DNA of 41,403 bases, taken from positions 1 to 41,403 of the forward strand of contig NZ_CAMIHH010000017.1 of the NCBI RefSeq assembly GCF_946220915.1. Direction: 5' to 3'. This DNA comes from an uncultured Flavobacterium sp. (lineage in GTDB: Bacteria; Bacteroidota; Bacteroidia; Flavobacteriales; Flavobacteriaceae). Under the pieces are notes generated by a model. It was given only the letters and a program-made list of their open reading frames with translations. It had not been told where the DNA came from and made no database searches. This document shows, piece after piece, positions 15,102 to 24,357 of this stretch (position 1 is the stretch's first letter; the number at the start of each line of letters is the position of its first letter). The position numbers and the translations under genes were made by a program.

Positions 15102-16475
15102 ATGAAGATCATCGATGACCTGAAAAGTTACCTTCGCAAGGAATGGGCTTTTCTAATGGCGCTTCTGGCTGTTGGCTCTGCGGCGGCGCAAACCGCTCCC
15201 AGGGAGCTTACCCTCAAGGATGCCATCAATTATGCTCTTGAGAACAAGGCGGAGGCAAAAAAGGCCAAGCTCTCTATAGAGAACAGCGAATACCAGATAC
15301 AGGAAGTACGCGCCCGTGCGTTGCCTACCATATCGGCAAGCGGTAACCTAACGTACAACCCCATACTGCAGCTCAATGCGCTTCCGGGCGACTTTTTTGG
15401 GGCCCCGGGCACAACCATACTTGCCCCGCTTGGCCAGGAATGGGTGTCTACTGCCGGGGTAAATCTTAACCAGACAATATTTGATATGTCGGTTTTTACC
15501 GGACTGAAAGCTGCACGCAGCACCCGTGAATTTTACCAGGTAAATGCACAGCTTACCGAAGAGCAGGTAATAGAGCGCGTTGCCAATAATTACTACCAGG
15601 TGTATGTGCAGCGCCAGCAGCTATCGGTTATAGACAGTACTTATGCCAATACATCCCAGGTGCGCGATATCATTAAGGGGCAGTATGACAATGGCCTTGC
15701 CAAGAAGATTGACCTTGACCGGATGAACGTGAACCTTTCCAACATAAACACCCAGCGTGTGCAGCTGAAGAATGCATTGCAATTGCAGGAAAATGCTTTA
15801 AAGTTTTACATGGGCATGCCCATTGAAACGCCTATAATGCTGCCGGAAACGGAATTTAGCGTAACGCCCCTTAACCTCAATGAAACACCAGATTCCACAA
15901 ACCGCACCGAGTACCAGGTACTGAAAAAGCAGGAGCGTTTGCTGTACTTTAATAAAAAATCGATACAGGCGGCGTATTTCCCTACGCTTTCGGTTACTGC
16001 CGGTTATAATTACATAGGCCAGGGGCCTGAGCTGCCCTGGTTTGCCAAGCCGTCCGATGGGGTGTACTGGTCGGATTTCTCCACCCTTGGGGCAAGCATC
16101 AATATACCGATATTCAATGGTTTCGGCACCCGGTCACGCGTGAGGCAGGCTACGATTGAGCTTAAGAACATTGAGGAAGACCTGAAAGATACCAAGCTAT
16201 CGCTCGACCTGGCTTTTGAAAATGCCAAAACCCAGATAAACAACAGCATTGTAACCATTAATAGCCAGAAGGAGAATGTAAAGCTGGCGCAGGAAGTACT
16301 GGATGATACACAAAATAACTACCAGAACGGCCTTGCCACGCTAACCGACCTGCTGGATGCAGAAACATCGTACATCGAAGCGCAGAACAATTATACTTCG
16401 GCCCTGCTTGACTTTAAGCTGGCAGAAGTTCAGCTTATCAAGGCTAAAGGTGAATTAAGAACATTAACAAACTAA
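15102..16475 (+). CDS. TolC-like outer-membrane efflux protein
   Basis: 457 residues with an N-terminal signal sequence (WAFLMALLAVGSAAAQ, preceded by a long charged start). Two TolC repeats follow: LTLKDAINYALENKAEAKKAKLSIENSEYQIQ and the second half from KNIEEDLKDTKLSLDLAFENAKTQ to NYQNGLATLTDLLDAETSYIEAQNNYTSALLDFKLAEVQLIKAKGEL. The Leu/Ala/Gln-rich helices build the periplasmic channel. It is the outer-membrane exit duct of the tripartite pump encoded next to it, with only 5 bp before the adaptor gene. Confidence 0.94.
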   Translation: MKIIDDLKSYLRKEWAFLMALLAVGSAAAQTAPRELTLKDAINYALENKAEAKKAKLSIENSEYQIQEVRARALPTISASGNLTYNPILQLNALPGDFFGAPGTTILAPLGQEWVSTAGVNLNQTIFDMSVFTGLKAARSTREFYQVNAQLTEEQVIERVANNYYQVYVQRQQLSVIDSTYANTSQVRDIIKGQYDNGLAKKIDLDRMNVNLSNINTQRVQLKNALQLQENALKFYMGMPIETPIMLPETEFSVTPLNLNETPDSTNRTEYQVLKKQERLLYFNKKSIQAAYFPTLSVTAGYNYIGQGPELPWFAKPSDGVYWSDFSTLGASINIPIFNGFGTRSRVRQATIELKNIEEDLKDTKLSLDLAFENAKTQINNSIVTINSQKENVKLAQEVLDDTQNNYQNGLATLTDLLDAETSYIEAQNNYTSALLDFKLAEVQLIKAKGELRTLTN

Positions 16476-16480
16476 TCATA

Positions 16481-17539
16481 ATGAAAAAGGTAATATATAT
16501 TGTAATAGGTGTAGCAGTACTGGGCCTTGGGTGGTACATACTGGACGGTAATAAGAAAAAGAACGAAGCTGAAACAGCAGTGGTTTCTGAAAAGAATACT
16601 GCAGTGGTGGTAAGGACCGCCGTGGTAAAGAACGAAGTGCCCGATACTGACTATACGGCCAATGGCATATTTGAACCGTTCCAGCAGCTTGAGTTTCCTG
16701 CAGAGAACAACGGGCGTGTAGTACGTGTGCTTGTAGACGAGGGCGACAGGGTTCGCAAAGGCCAGGTGCTTGCCGTGATAAAAGGCGACCAGCTTAACAT
16801 CGAGCTTCAAAATGCACAGGCAGCCTACCAGAATGCCATGACCGACAGCCAGCGTTACGAAAACGCCTTTAAGACTGGCGGTGTTACTAAACAGCAACTG
16901 GACCAGGCGAAGCTTTCGCTTGTAAATGCAAAAGCCAGGCTGGACCAGGCGAGGATCACCCTTGGCGATGCCAGTATCAAATCGAGCATAAACGGTATTG
17001 TGAATAAGCGCAGTGTAGAACCGGGAACCGTTGTTTCTCCGGGTACTGTGTTATTTGAACTGGTTGATGTATCGAAGCTTAAGCTGAAAGTGACCGTAAA
17101 CGAACAGCAGGTGGCAACGCTTAAGCAAGGTGCAATGGTCCCGGTAAAAGCCAGTGTTTTTCCCGACAAGGAGTTTAAAGGCAAAGTAACGTTTATCGCC
17201 CCAAAAGCCGATGCATCGCTTAACTTTCCCGTAGAAATAGAAATAGCAGGCAACCCTGGCAACGAGATCAAGGCCGGTATGTACGGATCTGTAGTATTTG
17301 GTTCGGGCAAGTCGCAGGCCGCAGTGACAATGATACCCCGCAACGCATTTGTGGGCGGTGTGGGCAACAACCAGGTTTTTGTAGTAAATGACAGCATGGC
17401 GAAACTTACCAAAGTTACCGCCGGGCGCATACTTGGCGAAAATGTAGAAGTCCTTTCGGGCCTTAAAGAGGGCGATGTCGTTGTAACCAGCGGACAGATC
17501 AACCTTCAGGACGGTACTAAAGTAAGCCCGGTTAAATAA
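16481..17539 (+). CDS. RND efflux periplasmic adaptor (membrane fusion protein)
   Basis: 352 residues. An N-terminal hydrophobic segment (VIYIVIGVAVLGLGWYIL) anchors it in the inner membrane; there is no lipobox Cys. The lipoyl-like half-motifs GRVVRVLVDEGDRVRKGQVLAVI and SIKSSINGIVNKRSVEPGTVVSPG flank a coiled-coil hairpin (residues ~100-155). A beta-barrel and a membrane-proximal domain follow. It links the RND pump and TolC-like protein. Between its stop and the pump gene lie 189 bp with two palindromic repeats. Confidence 0.94.
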   Translation: MKKVIYIVIGVAVLGLGWYILDGNKKKNEAETAVVSEKNTAVVVRTAVVKNEVPDTDYTANGIFEPFQQLEFPAENNGRVVRVLVDEGDRVRKGQVLAVIKGDQLNIELQNAQAAYQNAMTDSQRYENAFKTGGVTKQQLDQAKLSLVNAKARLDQARITLGDASIKSSINGIVNKRSVEPGTVVSPGTVLFELVDVSKLKLKVTVNEQQVATLKQGAMVPVKASVFPDKEFKGKVTFIAPKADASLNFPVEIEIAGNPGNEIKAGMYGSVVFGSGKSQAAVTMIPRNAFVGGVGNNQVFVVNDSMAKLTKVTAGRILGENVEVLSGLKEGDVVVTSGQINLQDGTKVSPVK

Positions 17540-17541
17540 AA

Positions 17542-17570
17542 CAGCCCCCAACCCCCAAAGGGGGAATAGG
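17542..17570 (+). repeat. Palindromic repeat, short type (B)
   Basis: Contains CCCCCAACCCCCAAAGGGGG, starting 2 nt after the adaptor stop codon. On the minus strand it reads TTCCCCCTTTGGGGGTTGGG. The same unit occurs inside leuS at 40463-40490. Confidence 0.75.
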
Positions 17571-17636
17571 TGCAGAATGTCGTTGTATTTAAATTCAGAA
17601 TTACATATTTGCTAATACGTACTCTCGGCACGTCTC

Positions 17637-17672
17637 GCTCCCCTCTCCTTTGGAGAGGGGTCGGGGGAGAGG
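17637..17672 (+). repeat. Palindromic repeat, long type (A)
   Basis: CCCCTCTCCTTTGGAGAGGGG followed by TCGGGGGAGAGG. It lies in the gap between the adaptor and pump genes and matches the copies that flank the DUF559 module in leuS. Confidence 0.8.
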
Positions 17673-17728
17673 ACTAACCGGCACGAATTAAGCAATGGCT
17701 AAAGCCCAAACCATAAAAAATCATATCA

Positions 17729-20700
17729 ATGAAATTAGCAGAAATATCCATAAAACGGCCAACGCTTATCATAGTGTTGTTCATAATACTTACCCTGGGA
17801 GGGCTCTTTAGCTACAGCAGCCTGAGCTACGAGCTTATCCCGAAATTCGAAATGAACGTGGTAACCATTTCTACCGTATATCCGGGCGCATCGCCGGGAG
17901 AGGTGGAAAACACGGTAACCAAGAAGATAGAAGATGCGGTATCATCGCTGGAGCTTGTAAAAAAGGTAGAATCCAAATCCTACGAAAGCCTCTCGCTGGT
18001 TATGGTTACACTCGAGCCTGAAGCCGATGCCGATTACTCCCTAAACGATGCACAACGGAAGATCAACGCCATTGAAAAAGACCTTCCGGAAGATGCCGAC
18101 CCCCCTGCACTGGTAAAGTTCTCCCTGAGCGACCTGCCAGTAATTACACTTGGGGCTACCTCTAAAATGGATGAGGTGGCGTTTTACGACCTTCTTGATA
18201 AAAAGATCGAACCGTTACTGGCACGTGTGCCGGGTGTTGCCCAGGTAACCCTTGTAGGTGGCCAGGAAAGGGAAATACAGGTAAACCTTGACGAAGAGAA
18301 ATTAAAAGGCTACGGCCTTAGCATACCGGCGGTGCAGCAAGCCGTATTGGGAAGCAACCTCGATTTTCCTACCGGTAGCGTAAAAACGCGCGAAAGCAGT
18401 ATGCTGGTGCGCCTTGCCGGTAAGTACCGGACGGTGGAGGAAATGCGCAACCTTGTGGTTTCATCTAAAGACGGCATCCAGGTGCGCCTGGGCCAGATTG
18501 CCGACGTGCAGGACAGCCAGAAGGAAGCCGACAAGATTGCACGCCTTGACCAGAGAAGCGCCATAGCCGTGCAGATAACCAAACAAACTGAAGCCAACGC
18601 GGTACAGGTAAGTGAGGATGTACGTGCCATCATTACGACCATTGAAAATAATTATAAAAAAGAGGGACTGAAACTTGAGGTGGCTAATGACACCTCGGAA
18701 TTTACACTCGTAGCAGCCGATGCGGTTATCCATGACTTGTTCATTGCGATCTTCCTCGTGGCTTTCGTGATGCTCTTTTTCCTCCACAGCATACGTAATG
18801 CGCTTATTGTAATGGTTTCCATCCCTGCATCGCTCATTGCAACGTTCATTGGCATTTACCTTCTGGGCTACACCCTCAACCTTATGAGCCTTTTGGGGCT
18901 TTCGCTTGTGGTAGGTATCCTTGTGGATGACGCGATCGTGGTACTCGAAAATATTTACCGCCACATGGAGATGGGCAAAAACCGTGTGCGTGCCGCCTAC
19001 GACGGTACAGCCGAGATCGGGTTTACGGTATCGGCCATAACGCTGGTTATAGTGGTAGTGTTCCTGCCTATTGCCTTGAGTACAGGTCTTGTAAGTAATA
19101 TCATTACACAATTCTGTATGGTGGTTGTAATTGCGACATTGCTTTCGCTGCTTTCATCCTTTACCCTTATACCGTGGCTATCGTCTCGCTTTGGAAAACT
19201 GGAGCACATAACCGGTAAGAATATATTCGGCAAAGTGATCCTTGGGTTTGAAAAAGGCCTTGACCGCTTTACGCACTGGGTAACCGACATCCTTAAATGG
19301 TCGCTGAAAAGCCGTGGCACAAAGCTTGCCTCACTGGGTATGGTGATTGTGTTGTTTGTAGGGTCTGTCATGCTGCTTGGTGCAGGCTTCATCGGGGGAG
19401 AGTTTTTCCCTAAGCTCGACAGGGGCCAGTTCATGGTTCAGCTCGAAATGCCGAAAGATGCATCACTGGAGCAAACCAACTTCATGACACAAAAAGCAGA
19501 GAAATTCCTTCAGGATAAGAAAGAAGTTAAGAGCATCATCAGTACCATTGGACAAACCAGTGAAGGTTTTGCAGGTGTGCAGAGTACGGCATACAAATCG
19601 GAGATCACGGTAACGCTCATCGATCAGGAGGAGCGCGCGGACAACTCTTTTGTATATGCAGCTAAAATGAAGCGCGAAATGGAAAAACTGCTTGTAGGTG
19701 CCAAGGTGAAAACAGTGCCGGTAAGCATCATGGGCGGGGCCGATGAAGCGCCCATTGCCCTTACCGTAACGGGAACCGACCTGGAGAGCGCAATGGAATT
19801 TGCCAATAAAGCTGCAGCAGAGCTTGGGAAAATAAAAGGCTCGACAGGTATTAAGCTTACGTCAGAGTCAGGTTCGCCCGAGGTAAATGTGCAGGTAGAC
19901 AGGGACAAGATGGCAACGCTTGGGCTGGACCTTCAAACGGTGGGCCTTACCATGCAGACAGCCTTTAACGGCAATACCGATGGTAAGTTTCGTGCAGGAC
20001 AATACGAATATGACATCAACATCCGCTTTGGCCAATATGACCGCATGAACATCAATGATGTACGCAACCTTACCTTTGTAAACAGCATGGGGCAGGAAGT
20101 GAAGCTGTCGCAGTTTGCCAATGTTACCGAAGGATCTGGGCCATCGTTGCTGGAAAGGCGCGACAAGAGTGCCTCGGTTACCGTACAGGCCCAGACTGTT
20201 GGCCGGCCAGCAGGTGACGTGGCCCTTGAGTGGGAAGGTATTTTCTCTAAAATGGAGCGCCCGGCAGGTGTAGACTATGTATGGGGAGGCGACATGGAAA
20301 TGCAGGGTGAAGGCTTTGGTACGCTTGGTATCGCTTTGCTTGCGGCTATTGTATTGGTATACCTTGTAATGGTGGCGCTGTACAACAGTTTTGTATATCC
20401 GTTTGTGGTATTGTTCTCGGTACCGCTGTCATTCATCGGTGCGCTGGTCGCATTGGCGCTGACCAATAATACGCTGAACATATTTACCATATTAGGTATA
20501 ATCATGCTTATCGGGCTTGTGTGTAAGAATGCAATCCTACTTGTTGACTTTACCAACCACAGGAAGGCCGAGGGTGAGTCTACAATAAATGCGCTGATCC
20601 AGGCTAACCATGCCCGTTTGCGGCCAATACTCATGACGACCATTGCGATGGTTATCGGTATGATCCCGATCGCCTTGGCCAAAGGTGGTGCCGCACAAAT

Positions 20701-20905
20701 GAATAATGGCCTTGCCTGGGTGGTTATCGGTGGGCTTATCTCTTCGCTATTCCTTACACTTATTATAGTGCCGGTAGTCTATTCAATATTTGATAGCCTC
20801 ATCAGGAGGTTCTCTAAAGGAAAGCCGACAGATTTCGACAAGGAAATGGTTGCGGATTATGAGCACCGTGAACTAAGTGATGATGGATTTACGTCAAAAC
20901 ACTAA
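17729..20905 (+). CDS. RND multidrug efflux pump, inner membrane (HAE1 type)
   Basis: 1058 residues, normal for an AcrB/MexB-like proton-driven pump. An N-terminal membrane helix is followed by YPGASPGEVENTVTKKIEDAV. Transmembrane helix 4 has the proton-relay aspartates 400-401 in GILVDDAIVVLENIYRHME. Helix 10 contributes Lys in LIGLVCKNAILLVDFTN. Two large periplasmic loops are present. Substrates cannot be read from the sequence. With the TolC-like and adaptor genes and the TetR gene it forms a complete regulated export system. Confidence 0.95.
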   Translation: MKLAEISIKRPTLIIVLFIILTLGGLFSYSSLSYELIPKFEMNVVTISTVYPGASPGEVENTVTKKIEDAVSSLELVKKVESKSYESLSLVMVTLEPEADADYSLNDAQRKINAIEKDLPEDADPPALVKFSLSDLPVITLGATSKMDEVAFYDLLDKKIEPLLARVPGVAQVTLVGGQEREIQVNLDEEKLKGYGLSIPAVQQAVLGSNLDFPTGSVKTRESSMLVRLAGKYRTVEEMRNLVVSSKDGIQVRLGQIADVQDSQKEADKIARLDQRSAIAVQITKQTEANAVQVSEDVRAIITTIENNYKKEGLKLEVANDTSEFTLVAADAVIHDLFIAIFLVAFVMLFFLHSIRNALIVMVSIPASLIATFIGIYLLGYTLNLMSLLGLSLVVGILVDDAIVVLENIYRHMEMGKNRVRAAYDGTAEIGFTVSAITLVIVVVFLPIALSTGLVSNIITQFCMVVVIATLLSLLSSFTLIPWLSSRFGKLEHITGKNIFGKVILGFEKGLDRFTHWVTDILKWSLKSRGTKLASLGMVIVLFVGSVMLLGAGFIGGEFFPKLDRGQFMVQLEMPKDASLEQTNFMTQKAEKFLQDKKEVKSIISTIGQTSEGFAGVQSTAYKSEITVTLIDQEERADNSFVYAAKMKREMEKLLVGAKVKTVPVSIMGGADEAPIALTVTGTDLESAMEFANKAAAELGKIKGSTGIKLTSESGSPEVNVQVDRDKMATLGLDLQTVGLTMQTAFNGNTDGKFRAGQYEYDINIRFGQYDRMNINDVRNLTFVNSMGQEVKLSQFANVTEGSGPSLLERRDKSASVTVQAQTVGRPAGDVALEWEGIFSKMERPAGVDYVWGGDMEMQGEGFGTLGIALLAAIVLVYLVMVALYNSFVYPFVVLFSVPLSFIGALVALALTNNTLNIFTILGIIMLIGLVCKNAILLVDFTNHRKAEGESTINALIQANHARLRPILMTTIAMVIGMIPIALAKGGAAQMNNGLAWVVIGGLISSLFLTLIIVPVVYSIFDSLIRRFSKGKPTDFDKEMVADYEHRELSDDGFTSKH

Positions 20906-20926
20906 TATATCCACATTTTTATATAC

Positions 20927-20963
20927 AAAACTCCCGGTTGCCAATGGGCGCCGGGAGTTTTTT
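20927..20963 (+). terminator. Terminator of the efflux operon
   Basis: Stem AAAACTCCCGG / CCGGGAGTTTT with further T's, 22 nt after the pump stop codon. Confidence 0.85.
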
Positions 20964-21000
20964 TATGCTTCATTATGATAAACGGTGTAACAGCCATAAA

Positions 21001-21033
21001 AAAAGGCCATGATAAAATAAATCACAGCCTTTT
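21001..21033 (-). terminator. Terminator of the MORN-like gene
   Basis: AAAAGGC (21001) pairs with GCCTTTT (21027-21033) with additional internal pairing. It is followed on the minus strand by a run of T's and lies about 20 nt past the stop codon. Confidence 0.55.
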
Positions 21034-21054
21034 CCCTCCAATAAATAAACGAGC

Positions 21055-21402
21055 TTATTTATTGATTACTACAGCGTTTTGCGACCATTTCTTAACTTCG
21101 GCGATCCTGCTGTCTGCATAATCCACTTCGTTTAGTTCAGACCCGGTCCAGAAAAACCACTTGCCGGTTTTCACTCCGCTGTTATATTCTCCCATTGCAC
21201 GCTTTGTACCATCTTCATTAAATGATGTCCAGATGCCATGTAATTTACCATCCTTGTAAAAGCCCTGCTGCTTTACCTGCCCATTTTCATAGTAATAGGT
21301 AGATTTTACCATTTGGTCCTGTATTTCGTGTTTTGGCTTAACTTCCTGGGCTGATAACACACCGGCTGTCAGCATTGCAGCTGCAAACATAATCTTTTTC
21401 AT
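21055..21402 (-). CDS. Exported MORN-repeat-like protein
   Basis: 115 residues from the ATG at 21402, preceded by AAGGAT. An upstream ATG at 21438 overlaps the -7 box. MKKIMFAAAMLTAGVLSAQ is a signal peptide. The rest has short beta-hairpin repeats: YYYENGQVKQQGFYKDGKLHG, WTSFNEDGTKRAMGEYNSGVKTG, KWFFWTGSELNEVDY. This is the YwqK/MORN-like pattern of periplasmic proteins common in this phylum. Function is unknown. Confidence 0.82.
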   Translation of the reverse strand: MKKIMFAAAMLTAGVLSAQEVKPKHEIQDQMVKSTYYYENGQVKQQGFYKDGKLHGIWTSFNEDGTKRAMGEYNSGVKTGKWFFWTGSELNEVDYADSRIAEVKKWSQNAVVINK

Positions 21403-21437
21403 ATCCTTACTTGTGTTTAAATTATACTTATCTATCA

Positions 21438-21445
21438 CAAATATA
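21438..21445 (-). promoter_or_regulatory. -7 box of the MORN-like gene
   Basis: TATATTTG on the minus strand matches TAnnTTTG, 36 nt before the ATG at 21402. It also shows that this gene is not simply part of the B12 operon upstream. Confidence 0.5.
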
Positions 21446-21527
21446 ATAATTAATTTACATTAAACACATAATGAGTTAACAATTTAATAACATTGAATTT
21501 TGCGATTCAAATTTTTGTAACGAAAAA

Positions 21528-21548
21528 GGGGCTGCAATTTGCAACCCC
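21528..21548 (-). terminator. Terminator of the B12-regulated operon
   Basis: GGGGTTGC / GCAGCCCC on the minus strand, 5-nt loop, followed by TTTTTCG; about 24 nt after the stop of the 322-residue protein. Confidence 0.7.
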
Positions 21549-21571
21549 TGAAATCCATGTTGATGAGATAA

Positions 21572-22540
21572 TTATTTTTTTACAATCTTTAAAGCCTGGC
21601 GCTCATTTTCCTGTTTTATCTCGACAATATATAATCCGGCAGCCAGCCGCGAAAGGTCAAGCAGTTCGGTACTTTGGCAAAATTGCCTTATTACTGCCTC
21701 TCCCTGAATATTATAAACGACTATCCACGCATCACCAATCCCGTTAATATTCAAATAATCCGTTACAGGGTTGGGATGGATAACCGCTTTTTTAAAAGGT
21801 AAGCCAATAGCCCCCAACGTTAATTGGTTTATCACGCCAACACCCTGCAGGTCAAAACCCGAAGTGTTGAAAGGGGTAGGAAACGAGTCGTTTACCCTAT
21901 TGCCAAAACTGTCATACCGGGCGTATTCGGGATCGATGCTTCCTATTACATCAATTATGCGTATGTGGGTAATGCGCGATTTGTCCAGCATAGGATCTTC
22001 CGGCAGGGAAGAAAGGTCAAAAGGTGTCCCGTATACGCCTCCGTATTTTCCGGCAAGGTTATTCAGGTATTCCGGCAGGGGAGACCCAAAGGTCCCGGTC
22101 TGGGTTTCACTCTGTGTCTGGCTATGGGATGGGAACCTGAAAAAGTTCACGCCATCTGAACTTGCTTCTGTAAAGGCCAGCTCAAGATAATCGGGAGTGC
22201 CGGTTTCAAACACAGCAAAGTCATACCCATCGCCATCGGTTATGGGCGTTGCAAAGGATAATGTTGCTATCCCGCCATCGCCAAGGCTTACCGAATTTCC
22301 GTCGGGAAACCCGAGGGCATACACGTCTAGCCCGGCCGAGGCGAAAATGCTTCCTGCTGCCGCAAATGATGGGTCGGAAATTTTTACAGGTCCCCTTGTC
22401 ACCTCAATTCCGGTGGCCCAGGCTATGAACGCCGGATTGTTTTTGTGCAACGCTTCAGAGCCAGGCATGCCGGGCCCGGGGGCATACGATTGCCCCAATG
22501 CCGTTGCATATGACAGGAGGAACAGGACAGCTGCACGCAT
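21572..22540 (-). CDS. Secreted T9SS-sorted protein of a B12-regulated operon
   Basis: 322 residues with a signal peptide (MRAAVLFLLSYATALGQ). The body has a beta-sandwich look: SLGDGGIATLSFATPITDGDGYDFAVFETG, LELAFTEASSDGVNFFRFPSHS, ITHIRIIDVIGSIDPEY. The last ~70 residues (VIHPNPVTDYLNINGIGDAW ... LSRLAAGLYIVEI) are a T9SS type A sorting domain. It starts one base inside the stop region of the propeller gene, so the two are cotranscribed and downstream of a cobalamin riboswitch. By context it may bind cobalamin or partner the propeller at the cell surface. No enzyme motif is visible. Confidence 0.85.
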   Translation of the reverse strand: MRAAVLFLLSYATALGQSYAPGPGMPGSEALHKNNPAFIAWATGIEVTRGPVKISDPSFAAAGSIFASAGLDVYALGFPDGNSVSLGDGGIATLSFATPITDGDGYDFAVFETGTPDYLELAFTEASSDGVNFFRFPSHSQTQSETQTGTFGSPLPEYLNNLAGKYGGVYGTPFDLSSLPEDPMLDKSRITHIRIIDVIGSIDPEYARYDSFGNRVNDSFPTPFNTSGFDLQGVGVINQLTLGAIGLPFKKAVIHPNPVTDYLNINGIGDAWIVVYNIQGEAVIRQFCQSTELLDLSRLAAGLYIVEIKQENERQALKIVKK

Positions 22541-23838
22541 TATTTTACAACCAGTTTCCGGGTAGTCTGGCTTGTACCCTCAGAAATTGTTACAAGGTAA
22601 ATGCCCTTGGCAAATGCAGCAACGTTAATGCCATCAGGCGTGTATTTGCCATTAAATACTTCTTTGCCGGAATAGTCATAAACAATTACATCAGGGATAT
22701 TTGCAGTGGTCAGGAAAAAGCGTTCGGCAGTAGGGTTAGGGTATACCGTAACTTCGTAGCCTTCATGCCCGGGAAGCCCCATGACACTTTCCGCTTTATA
22801 GAAACCGTTTGGTATTACCCCAGCCTGGTAGCTGCCCAATTGCGTTCCGGAAGTACTGAATACGTAGGCGGTTCCGGGCGATACATAGTTACCGGCATCG
22901 GCAACATACAGGCTATTATCTATAAGGTCCATGCCATATATGCCATAGGCACCCTGTGCTGTAAGCGATGTTACCAGCGTATGCGTGGCAGGGGCAGCAA
23001 GTGTGGACTTAAAAACATCAGCGTCGGATGAAAAATAGAAATTTCCGTCGCCATCAATGTTAAGGTTTGCCGGGTGCAATCCTTCAAACAGGGTAGATTC
23101 CGCAACAGAATAATCTTCCAGGCTTACTTTTACCAGTGCGCCATTTGTTTCTTGCGGGGCCCACATAGGCTTTCCGCCACATAGCACATACAGGAACCCG
23201 TTTTGTATTACCATCCTGTTGGGTACATCGCCTACCGTAATCGTGTCTTCAATGGTATCGGTTGTTGTGTCAATTACCGATATGGTATTGCCATGGCCAT
23301 AACCGCCCTGGTGGGCCACATAAATCTTGCCATCGTGCTCAATGATGCGCTCTACGCCTTCGGCAGCAGGGATTGTCCCGGTAATTGTATTTGTTGCAAG
23401 GTCGAGTATGGCAATGTAATCGTCTGTAGTGTCAGTTCCGCTGCCCCAGTTGGTTATGTAGCCCTTATCGCCATGGAAAGCAATGTAGCGTGGATTTTCA
23501 AGTCCTTCGCTTATAGTGGCTATATGTGCAAATGTTGTACGGTTTACAACTTTTACCGTGTTTGACATATTCAGTGCAATATATGCGCGGTCACCTTGAA
23601 AGCTAAGGCTTTGTGCAACGTCGCCAAGGGGTTCGGCTTCCGGATTGGCAAGCGTATAAATGTCACTGAAAGCATTGGGCATTTCCGGCTCGAGGAACGA
23701 TACCGATGCATTGCCGCTACCCGCCGTACCTTCGTTAAGGATAAAAATTCCGTTGGTCAGGTCCTGCGCAAATGCCTGTAGGGAAGCAAGCCCTATGGCG
23801 AAAAAGAAGAGATTTTTTGTGAAGTAATTTTTTTTCAT
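22540..23838 (-). CDS. YncE/BtuG-like beta-propeller with T9SS sorting domain
   Basis: 432 residues with a signal peptide (FFFAIGLASLQAFAQ). Repeated blades of the YncE-like type follow: VVNRTTFAHIATISEGLENPRYIAFHGDKGYITN, DYIAILDLATNTITGTIPA, HGNTISVIDTTTDTIEDTITVGDVPNRMVIQNGFLYV. The C-terminal ~75 residues (VTVYPNPTAERFFLTT ... GIYLVTISEG) are a T9SS type A sorting domain. Bacteroides BtuG, a surface cobalamin-binding lipoprotein, has the same propeller fold. This protein has no lipobox and uses T9SS instead. The cobalamin riboswitch upstream supports a B12-capture role. No btuB receptor gene is in the window. Confidence 0.85.
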   Translation of the reverse strand: MKKNYFTKNLFFFAIGLASLQAFAQDLTNGIFILNEGTAGSGNASVSFLEPEMPNAFSDIYTLANPEAEPLGDVAQSLSFQGDRAYIALNMSNTVKVVNRTTFAHIATISEGLENPRYIAFHGDKGYITNWGSGTDTTDDYIAILDLATNTITGTIPAAEGVERIIEHDGKIYVAHQGGYGHGNTISVIDTTTDTIEDTITVGDVPNRMVIQNGFLYVLCGGKPMWAPQETNGALVKVSLEDYSVAESTLFEGLHPANLNIDGDGNFYFSSDADVFKSTLAAPATHTLVTSLTAQGAYGIYGMDLIDNSLYVADAGNYVSPGTAYVFSTSGTQLGSYQAGVIPNGFYKAESVMGLPGHEGYEVTVYPNPTAERFFLTTANIPDVIVYDYSGKEVFNGKYTPDGINVAAFAKGIYLVTISEGTSQTTRKLVVK

Positions 23839-23927
23839 CTTAAAAGTTTTAGGTATTAAAACGGGTTAAGATGAGGTATGCAGATGAGCTTTTGCATATG
23901 CAATAATACAGCAGCTAAAAAACAAAA

Positions 23928-23971
23928 ACCCGACCCTTTACCCGAGGATTCAAAATTCATATGAGTAAAGG
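23928..23971 (-). terminator. Riboswitch expression platform (terminator hairpin)
   Basis: On the minus strand CCTTTAC, at the 3' edge of the B12 box, can pair with GTAAAGG 24 nt downstream. TCGGG and a TTTTTGTTTTTT tract follow. Ligand-dependent use of this stem would cause premature termination. Confidence 0.6.
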
Positions 23972-24136
23972 CAGGTCTCCTGGCTTGCGTCTTGCCGGCT
24001 GCCTTCCCATTCGGTTTACGAACAGTGGCGTAAAAAGTGCCGGCAAGCTTTATAGCTTACAGTTGCGGGAACAGCTTTGGTTTTGCACCAAATTCCCTTT
24101 TAATGCCTACATGAAAACCATGCAGGCAACCATTAC
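23964..24136 (-). promoter_or_regulatory. Cobalamin riboswitch
   Basis: On the minus strand the conserved core reads in order: hairpin GCCTGCAT..ATGTAGGC, AAAAGGGAA, GGTGCAAAACC, GTTCCCGCAACTGTAAGC, GCCACTG, ATGGGAAGGC, then the B12 box AGCCAGGAGACCTGCC (23970-23985). This is the classic AdoCbl-type aptamer. It precedes the propeller gene by about 130 nt with a terminator hairpin between, so high B12 should repress the two downstream genes. Confidence 0.95.
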
Positions 24137-24292
24137 GGCGGCAAAGATATGAATTTGAAGTTTTCGCGAAGGTTAAATTTGCTGTACATATTTTTTGAGC
24201 AGGAACGAATTGTTCATTGCCCATTTCGCTTATCTTATTCCGGCTTTAAAACTGACACTATTTTTTACCATAGTCATTGCTTTTCCTTTACG

Positions 24293-24300
24293 TAACTTTG
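24293..24300 (+). promoter_or_regulatory. -7 box of the oxidoreductase gene
   Basis: TAACTTTG matches TAnnTTTG, 57 nt before the ATG at 24358. The -33 element is not clear. Confidence 0.4.
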
Positions 24301-24357
24301 TGTTTTTCTTTTGAACACAATTTCCAAATGGCATTTTTTTAAATTTGACATACGTTT

